Translations under genes and position numbers: made by a program
The notes under the pieces: model-generated
Told to the model about the DNA's origin: nothing
The model's input: only the letters and a program-made list of their open reading frames with translations
Databases searched by the model: none
Assembly: GCA_014796735.1 (NCBI GenBank)
Contig: JAAVIG010000004.1
Location: forward strand, 1-19,452
DNA length: 19,452 nucleotides
Reading direction: 5' to 3'
DNA from: Oscillospiraceae bacterium
GTDB lineage: Bacteria; Bacillota; Clostridia; Oscillospirales; Ruminococcaceae
Shown: piece by piece, positions 14,988 to 19,452 of the stretch
Layout: every line of letters begins with the position of its first letter
Position numbering within the stretch: position 1 is the first letter of the stretch

Positions 14988-15497
14988 TTATATATTTTTT
15001 TCCGATTTCCAAACGTATTTGGTAAGCTGACCTTTATTTTGCAGCTCGGGAAAGCCCCACTGCCTTAAAACCTCGTAGGCTCCTATTGCGGCGCTGTTGG
15101 AAAGGTTAAGGCTCCTCGCCTCGTCTATCATGGGAATACGCACGCACCTTTCTTTATTTTGGTACAACAAGTCCTCGGGCAAGCCCTTGTCCTCTCTGCC
15201 GAAAATTATATAGCAGTTATCGTGGTATTCCACGTCGCAGTATGTATTTACCGCTTTTGTGGAGTAGTAAAAAAACTCTCCCTTATTTTTATCAAAAAAA
15301 TCCGTCAAGCCCTCGTAATAGCTTATATCCAAAAAATGCCAGTAGTCGAGCCCCGCGTGTTTAAGCTTTTTGTCGTCTATTGAAAAGCCCATTGGCTTGA
15401 CAAGGTGAAGTCTTGCACCCGTAACCGCACAGGTGCGGGCAATGTTTCCCGTATTCTGCGGTATCTGAGGTTCGACAAGAACAATATTGAGTACCGT
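14988..15497 (-). CDS. trmL: tRNA (cytidine/uridine(34)-2'-O)-methyltransferase, apparent ACG start
   Basis: 169 residues counted from the ACG at 15497-15495. TrmL is a SPOUT-fold enzyme that methylates the ribose of wobble base 34 in some tRNA-Leu species using S-adenosylmethionine. Motif 1 is NIVLVEPQIPQNTGNIARTC (4-23), motif 2 IIFGREDKGLP (97-107), motif 3 RIPMIDEARSLNLSNSAAI (120-138), the knot region. The first in-frame ATG is codon 36 and would delete motif 1, so it is not the true start. Between the in-frame TAA (15515-15513) and motif 1 there is no ATG, GTG or TTG. GGAGGT (15510-15505) stands 7 bases before the ACG, so ACG is the best start by position, or an ATG altered by mutation or sequencing error. 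It has its own promoter and is followed by degV. Confidence 0.9.
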   Translation of the reverse strand, partial: TVLNIVLVEPQIPQNTGNIARTCAVTGARLHLVKPMGFSIDDKKLKHAGLDYWHFLDISYYEGLTDFFDKNKGEFFYYSTKAVNTYCDVEYHDNCYIIFGREDKGLPEDLLYQNKERCVRIPMIDEARSLNLSNSAAIGAYEVLRQWGFPELQNKGQLTKYVWKSEKNI

Positions 15498-15532
15498 TGG
15501 TTTTACCTCCGTTTAAGAAATTATATGTGATT

Positions 15533-15561
15533 ATTTTACCATATTTTGTATGATTTGTAAA
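15533..15561 (-). promoter_or_regulatory. sigma-A promoter of trmL-degV
   Basis: On the minus strand, TTTACA (15561-15556), 17 bases, TAAAAT (15538-15533). Just upstream, TTTGTATGATAAA is repeated perfectly in tandem (15573-15585 and 15586-15598). Confidence 0.7.
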
Positions 15562-15572
15562 GTGATAAAATT

Positions 15573-15598
15573 TTTGTATGATAAATTTGTATGATAAA
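15573..15598. repeat. perfect 2 x 13-bp tandem repeat
   Basis: TTTGTATGATAAA occurs twice head to tail, between the last DUF3791 gene and the trmL promoter. It could be a regulator site or simple slippage. Confidence 0.8.
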
Positions 15599-15611
15599 TT
15601 GAAGATTGCGA

Positions 15612-15845
15612 TTACACTTCTGTCTGGATCAAATTTCCGAAATTTTTTTCGTCTTGAAAAATACCGTAAACATATGCCGAGCTTTCAAGGTATAATCCCG
15701 TTTCCGAATCGGAAAGCTTATCGAAGGTCTTTGAATTATAAAAAATACGCATGGCTTCGTCATATTCTACCCGCAGATCATTGACGATATATTCAATAAT
15801 ATCTTGAATACTGTACTCTATAAGCTGATCTTTCTTTGTCATCAT
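15612..15845 (-). CDS. DUF3791-like small protein, second copy in the module
   Basis: 77 residues (76 if the second Met is used). No membrane segment or signal peptide. The pattern DIIEYIVNDLRVEYDEAMRI, then FYNSKTFDKLSDSETGLYLE, then SSAYVYGIF is what I recognise from DUF3791 proteins: all-helical, of unknown function. Its ATG overlaps the stop of the DUF3990 gene in an ATGA, so translation is coupled. Its partner position after an ADP-ribosyltransferase-like gene suggests an accessory or neutralising role (inference). Confidence 0.72.
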   Translation of the reverse strand: MMTKKDQLIEYSIQDIIEYIVNDLRVEYDEAMRIFYNSKTFDKLSDSETGLYLESSAYVYGIFQDEKNFGNLIQTEV

Positions 15846-16348
15846 AAAACGCCCTCTTTTTTCAAAAGCCGTATCGCTCTTTCGGTGTGGAACGAATACT
15901 GACTTGTGACTTTCTTAAAAGTCATTCCCCTAATCAAAACCTCAAAAGGGATCAGCTCATTCTGATACTGCCGAAAAAGCATAGTCATATCATCATCTGC
16001 CACCGGACCGCGAACAATTTCATACTTGCAGTCGAAATTGCAGTCAGCACTCTCAAAGTCGGTAAAGCTCTTATTTCGTTTGTTCATTACAAACAAAGCC
16101 CAGCTTTCCGACGGAACATCTCCGAAATCCTTAATATTCAATCCGACTTTTTTCATAAAATCGTCATCGATCTTGTATACGTTTACAACAGGCTCACCGC
16201 CGTAAATCCTCGCAACGCGCTTTGCCATTTTCCGCGCTTGTTCGGGAATTTCCATAGTATAAAACCCTCTGCCGAAATCCTTGTACGGACGGCATAACGC
16301 CAAATCGATCATCTGTATGTCAATATTTGTTCCGTGATACAGTATCAT
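15842..16348 (-). CDS. DUF3990 family protein, probable ADP-ribosyltransferase-like fold
   Basis: 168 residues, cytoplasmic. It begins MILYHGTN, then YKDFGRGFYTMEIPEQA (22-38), and ends with SQYSFHTERAIRLLKKEG (149-166). This is the DUF3990 pattern. His-Gly-Thr (H5), the Tyr of GRGFYT (Y30) and the Gln of QYSFHT (Q150) fit the H-Y-[E/D/Q] triad of PARP-like ADP-ribosyltransferases; that reading is mine. The gene is sandwiched by two DUF3791 genes with ATGA stop/start overlaps at both ends, which makes the three one translational unit. Toxin-like or effector-like ADP-ribosylation of a host target is plausible but unproven. Unlike TrmL and MiaB around it, nothing in it suggests tRNA work. Confidence 0.8.
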   Translation of the reverse strand: MILYHGTNIDIQMIDLALCRPYKDFGRGFYTMEIPEQARKMAKRVARIYGGEPVVNVYKIDDDFMKKVGLNIKDFGDVPSESWALFVMNKRNKSFTDFESADCNFDCKYEIVRGPVADDDMTMLFRQYQNELIPFEVLIRGMTFKKVTSQYSFHTERAIRLLKKEGVL

Positions 16349-16566
16349 GCGAGATTTCCCCCGTTGCGTTCACAGACCGTCAGCATATCGTCAAGCGCAT
16401 CGTCAAGCGACAATGTGTGTTCTATATCGTAGTTTTCTTTTAAAAACTCGATCGCCTTGTACCGAAACAAAAAACAAAATGCGTCTTTTACGTTCAAGCC
16501 GTGCTTTCGGGCAAACTCACCGACACATGCAACAGCATAATTTATCTGCTTTCTTTCTTCGCTCAT
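16345..16566 (-). CDS. DUF3791-like small protein, first copy in the module
   Basis: 73 residues. The start is placed at the ATG 16566-16564 because AAAGGAGC lies 5 bases before it; a longer frame from 16593 would read through that site. The sequence NYAVACVGEFARKHGLNVKD, then FLFRYKAIEFLKENYDIEHT, then LSLDDALDDMLTVCERNGG is typical DUF3791. Its TGA overlaps the DUF3990 ATG. It lies 63 bases after miaB on the same strand with no clear terminator between and no convincing promoter of its own, so it may be read from miaB. Confidence 0.82.
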   Translation of the reverse strand: MSEERKQINYAVACVGEFARKHGLNVKDAFCFLFRYKAIEFLKENYDIEHTLSLDDALDDMLTVCERNGGNLA

Positions 16567-16629
16567 GATGTGCTCCTTTCGAGTATATCCCAAATTTTGC
16601 AGCCGTTGGTTTATATATTTCTGCCTGAG

Positions 16630-18030
16630 TCAAACCTTTTCCCCAATCAGCGCCCAAGCCTTGGCCTCGGTTATCCTGACATTCAGGAAAGTTCCGACAT
16701 CCTTTTCATCACCGTTAAAATCAACGATAATATTTTCTCTTGATTTACCGGTAAAATACTCCTCCGAGGTTCTTCCCTTACCCTCGCAAAGCACTCTGAC
16801 GGTTTTCCCCACATATTTCCGATAGCTTTTGCTGCCGCACTCTCCCTGCACCTCAAGCAGCTCTCTGAACCACTTTCCTTTTTCCTCCGCACTTACGGGA
16901 TCGTCCATTTCGGCAGCCTTAGTTCCCTTGCGCGGGCTGAAAATAAAGGTAAATGCGGAATCGAAGCAAACTCTTTTCATAAGCTGTAAGGTCTCCTCGA
17001 AATCCTCCCTTGTCTCTCCGGGAAATCCCACTATAATATCGGTTGTAAGATTAAGATCGGGTATTTTTTCGCGGGCGTAGTCAACGAGCTTCAAGTAATG
17101 AGCCTTGTCGTAATGCCTGTTCATAAGCTTTAATATTCTGTCGCTGCCGCACTGCACCGGCAAATGCAGATGATGACATATTTTTTCGCTGCCCGCAATA
17201 ACGTCTATTAACCTTTCGGTGCAGTCCTTGGGGTGAGAGGTCATAAACTCTATTTTAAATTCGCCATCTATCCTGTCAAGCCTTGACAGCAGCTCGGGAA
17301 AATCGATCTCGGTACCCTTTCCGTAGGAATTTATATTCTGTCCCAGCAGTAAAATGTCCTTATAGCCATTTTCCACAAGCCCCTTTACCTCGGAAATAAC
17401 GTCCTCCGCCTTTCGTGAACGCTCTCTCCCTCGAACGAGAGGTACTACGCAGTAGGTGCAGAAGTTGTTGCAGCCGTACATAATGGGGACGCTTGCTTTA
17501 AAGCCGCTTTCTCTTTTTACGGGGATATTTTCGGCTATAACTCCCTCGCTGTCGGGTATTTCAAGTATTCTTCCGCCCTCGAAGAGTATCCCGAACAGAA
17601 GCTCGGGAAAGGTATGGAGCACATGAGTGCCGAAGATCATATCCACAAAGGGGAATGTGCTTTTTATTTTCCCCGCGGTCTCCTCCTGCTGCACCATGCA
17701 GCCGCAGACCGCGATTATAAGATCGGGGTTTTTCTTTTTTAAATGCTTTAACGCGCCTACGTTGCCGAAAACTCTGTCCACCGCGTTTTCCCTTACGGCA
17801 CAGGTGTTGAAAAGAATGAATTTCGCTTCGGAAAGAGTATCGGTAAAGCCGTAGCCCATTTCCTCCAACATTCCCTTTATTTTTTCGCCGTCGGAAACGT
17901 TCTGCTGACAGCCGTAGCTGTGAACGTAGGCAAGAGGCTTTTCAAAATATGTGTGAGTTACGGAGCGAACCTTTTGCATGTACATTTTCTGCTCGTTCAG
18001 CTCCTCTTGGCTTACTGTTTTTATTGACAA
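16630..18030 (-). CDS. miaB: tRNA-2-methylthio-N6-dimethylallyladenosine synthase
   Basis: 466 residues. MiaB is a radical-SAM methylthiotransferase that adds a methylthio group to i6A37 of tRNAs reading UNN codons. The N-terminal domain holds the auxiliary cluster cysteines C41 (YGCQQNVSD), C77 (NTCAVRE) and C111 (CGCMVQQ). The radical SAM cluster is C187, C191 and C194 (CNNFCTYC), followed by GRERSR and the GQNINSYG motif typical of MiaB rather than MtaB or RimO. A TRAM RNA-binding domain ends the protein (about 400-466). Translation starts at TTG (18030-18028), with AAAGGA 8 bases upstream. It has a strong promoter of its own. Confidence 0.96.
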   Translation of the reverse strand: MSIKTVSQEELNEQKMYMQKVRSVTHTYFEKPLAYVHSYGCQQNVSDGEKIKGMLEEMGYGFTDTLSEAKFILFNTCAVRENAVDRVFGNVGALKHLKKKNPDLIIAVCGCMVQQEETAGKIKSTFPFVDMIFGTHVLHTFPELLFGILFEGGRILEIPDSEGVIAENIPVKRESGFKASVPIMYGCNNFCTYCVVPLVRGRERSRKAEDVISEVKGLVENGYKDILLLGQNINSYGKGTEIDFPELLSRLDRIDGEFKIEFMTSHPKDCTERLIDVIAGSEKICHHLHLPVQCGSDRILKLMNRHYDKAHYLKLVDYAREKIPDLNLTTDIIVGFPGETREDFEETLQLMKRVCFDSAFTFIFSPRKGTKAAEMDDPVSAEEKGKWFRELLEVQGECGSKSYRKYVGKTVRVLCEGKGRTSEEYFTGKSRENIIVDFNGDEKDVGTFLNVRITEAKAWALIGEKV

Positions 18031-18095
18031 TGTTTTTATCCTTTCGTTTTATGTGTAATACTGTTAACCGCTGTAAAAATATAATTTATTGGAAT

Positions 18096-18124
18096 AGTAT
18101 ACCATATTTATCGGATTTTTTCAA
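18096..18124 (-). promoter_or_regulatory. sigma-A promoter of miaB
   Basis: On the minus strand, TTGAAA (18124-18119), 17 bases, TATACT (18101-18096). The leader is about 58 bases. Confidence 0.8.
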
Positions 18125-18163
18125 GATATTTTTAGTTTTGACTTTACCTTTTAACTTTACTAA

Positions 18164-18196
18164 ATAGGGACGCCCCGCAAAAGAGAGCGTCCCTAT
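18164..18196 (-). terminator. stable hairpin after the membrane protein gene, probable terminator
   Basis: ATAGGGACGC (18164-18173) pairs perfectly with GCGTCCCTAT (18187-18196), 13-base loop. It lies 80 bases after the upstream gene pair and before the miaB promoter. No strong T run follows on either strand, so termination is likely but not certain. Confidence 0.45.
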
Positions 18197-18276
18197 CCGA
18201 AATAATCATAAAACAAATCATTGTGCGCAGTGCTATTCAAGTTGCTTAAAATTACTGATTGGAATTTAAAATATAT

Positions 18277-18732
18277 TTAAAAAGGAGACTCCTCGAAGGA
18301 AATATTTTCAATCGGTATATCAAACTCCTCAAGAAATTTTTCAAGCAGCCTTTCATATTCCTCACTGTTAGGATTTTCCGTGTATGCTTTCGCTAAGTCC
18401 ATATAAGCCTGACTGTTTTTGTAAGGAACACTGTACTTGGTGTTGAATGCCTTCAGCATAGCCTTGTATTCGGGGCTGTCCGGAGCTTTCTCATACATTG
18501 CTACAAGATCAAGATGATCCTGCGTTTGCATATAGTAGGGCATATTCAGTTCAATGATACTATCTCGCGACGTCACATAATTGCAAAGCATATACAGAAC
18601 CACAGTGTCTCCGATAAGGACGACAGCGGCAACGGCAATTATCAAACCCTTGAATATTTCCCACACCTTGTTAAATATGTTTTTAATTTTTTTAACGTTT
18701 GCCTCTTTTGGTAAAGCTTCGCCTGTACTCAT
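18277..18732 (-). CDS. small one-pass membrane protein with a duplicated motif, unknown function
   Basis: 151 residues; family not recognised. Residues 1-27 are basic and probably cytoplasmic, a single membrane helix spans about 28-52, and the rest would be outside. Residues 74-106 and 111-143 are two copies of one unit with a 37-residue period: the pattern is [LM]DL, Y, P-x-S-x-E-Y, L-x-x-F, P-x-x-N, with about 11 of 33 positions identical. The units look helical and TPR-like. The AAGGAGG site is excellent. The gene follows the secreted-protein gene by 33 bases on the same strand, so the two are probably one operon and may work together at the cell surface. This pair looks AT-richer than miaB, which may mean acquired DNA. 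Confidence 0.75.
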   Translation of the reverse strand: MSTGEALPKEANVKKIKNIFNKVWEIFKGLIIAVAAVVLIGDTVVLYMLCNYVTSRDSIIELNMPYYMQTQDHLDLVAMYEKAPDSPEYKAMLKAFNTKYSVPYKNSQAYMDLAKAYTENPNSEEYERLLEKFLEEFDIPIENISFEESPF

Positions 18733-18765
18733 ATTACATTACCTCCTTGAATGAACACGCTTTGA

Positions 18766-19374
18766 TTAACACTGTTGTATAGTGTATGTAAAAGGGAATT
18801 TCCCCGTAGAACCATCATGGTAGAATTCTACACAAATTTTTGTTATTAGCTGTGCAGTACTTCCTGCAAACAAAATATTGCTTGTAGCAAATTCCATAAA
18901 AAATTTAAGAGTTCTTACTTCTGAATGCCACTGATTATATGCGGAGCAAAAATAATGTACATTGACTTCATATTGGTTATACCAAGGCAGGGATGCTATT
19001 GTAATTTTATATCCATTGCTTGGATTTCCTTGAATAATAGGTGTGCAATCGTCAGCTTGTGAAGCGTTCATAGTATCACTGTAGGTCGAACCGTCGGAAA
19101 TATCCACCACACGTCCATTCTGCCAGTTGGTCGTATAAAAGCTTATGTTTGATCCATCATCTTCAGTTACATTTTCATCAAGGTTGATGACAAGGTAGGT
19201 TTCGCCATCTATTTCAGTATAGTATTGACCTTCAATCACATAACATTCGTACTCACCTATCTGAACAAGATCGTTTTTCTCAGCTTCATACGCATATGTG
19301 TTGTTGCCGAACATTGAAACTGATGTTGTCAAAGCAATAAGTAATGCTGTAATTTTTCTTATGAATGTTTTCAT
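18766..19374 (-). CDS. secreted protein of unknown function
   Basis: 202 residues. An N-terminal signal peptide is clear: MKTFIRKIT, a hydrophobic core, and a likely cut after TYA at about residue 28. The mature part is Tyr-, Asn- and Asp-rich without a known domain. It has IEGQYYTEIDGETYLVINLD (about 48-67) and a Trp/Tyr-rich central region (LPWYNQYEVNVHYFCSAYNQ). Three cysteines in the exported part could form a disulphide. No lipobox. The AGGAG site lies before an A-rich spacer and ATG. It is the first gene of an apparent two-gene unit with the membrane protein. The promoter is not clear: on the minus strand TTGCCA (about 19424-19429) has only a weak -10 candidate. Confidence 0.75.
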   Translation of the reverse strand: MKTFIRKITALLIALTTSVSMFGNNTYAYEAEKNDLVQIGEYECYVIEGQYYTEIDGETYLVINLDENVTEDDGSNISFYTTNWQNGRVVDISDGSTYSDTMNASQADDCTPIIQGNPSNGYKITIASLPWYNQYEVNVHYFCSAYNQWHSEVRTLKFFMEFATSNILFAGSTAQLITKICVEFYHDGSTGKFPFTYTIQQC

Positions 19375-19452
19375 TTTATTTTTTCTCCTGTTAATAAATT
19401 TAAAATTTAATAATGTCTATTTTGGCAATGTTGTTGTACATGCTAAAATGAT

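Noticed and set aside
15390..15392. ATG at 15392 as the start of trmL
   Set aside because: It would remove the conserved first 35 residues, including the NTGNIARTC motif, and has no ribosome binding site.
16567..16593. Upstream ATG at 16593 for the first DUF3791 protein
   Set aside because: The extra nine codons cover the AAAGGAGC ribosome binding site that serves the ATG at 16566.

Overview
The window reads as a chromosomal stretch from a low-to-moderate GC Firmicute, most likely class Clostridia and probably near the Ruminococcaceae/Oscillospiraceae. This is inferred from strong AGGAGG-type ribosome binding sites, sigma-A promoters with TTGAAA-N17-TATAAT spacing, a GGGtGRT-family protein, a clostripain-family lipoprotein, DegV, and a DUF3791/DUF3990 gene set. 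No rRNA, tRNA, CRISPR array, transposase or phage gene was seen.

Left part (1-8036). A fucose/arabinose-isomerase-like gene runs off the left edge on the minus strand and is divergent from a CheW-like gene whose CheW domain is split by a helical insert. Then come a C11 (clostripain-like) lipoprotein, an orphan NarL-type response regulator and a methyl-accepting chemotaxis protein with a hairpin between its Shine-Dalgarno and its AUG. A 690-base gene-free stretch follows, filled by two inverted copies of a hairpin-rich repeat.

Middle (8037-13778). A minus-strand class Ic aspartate-type aminotransferase, an AT-rich gene-free stretch, a lone sugar-phosphate transferase starting at TTG, and an AraC-HTH/GGDEF fusion with a strong internal ribosome binding site in its linker. 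Then come a 38-bp tandem hairpin repeat, a terminator, a strong promoter and a two-gene operon: an IscU/NifU-like scaffold and a GGGtGRT protein.

Right part (13779-19452). All genes are on the minus strand. In transcription order they are a secreted protein, a one-pass membrane protein with a duplicated motif, miaB, a translationally coupled DUF3791 - DUF3990 (ADP-ribosyltransferase-like) - DUF3791 module, trmL (apparent ACG start) and degV.

A family of multi-hairpin intergenic repeats (four copies) fills the junctions of converging genes. They look like mobile, terminator-bearing elements. The most interesting items are the DUF3791/DUF3990 module, the AraC-GGDEF fusion with a second start, the ACG start of trmL, the hairpin repeat family, and the scaffold/GGGtGRT pair.
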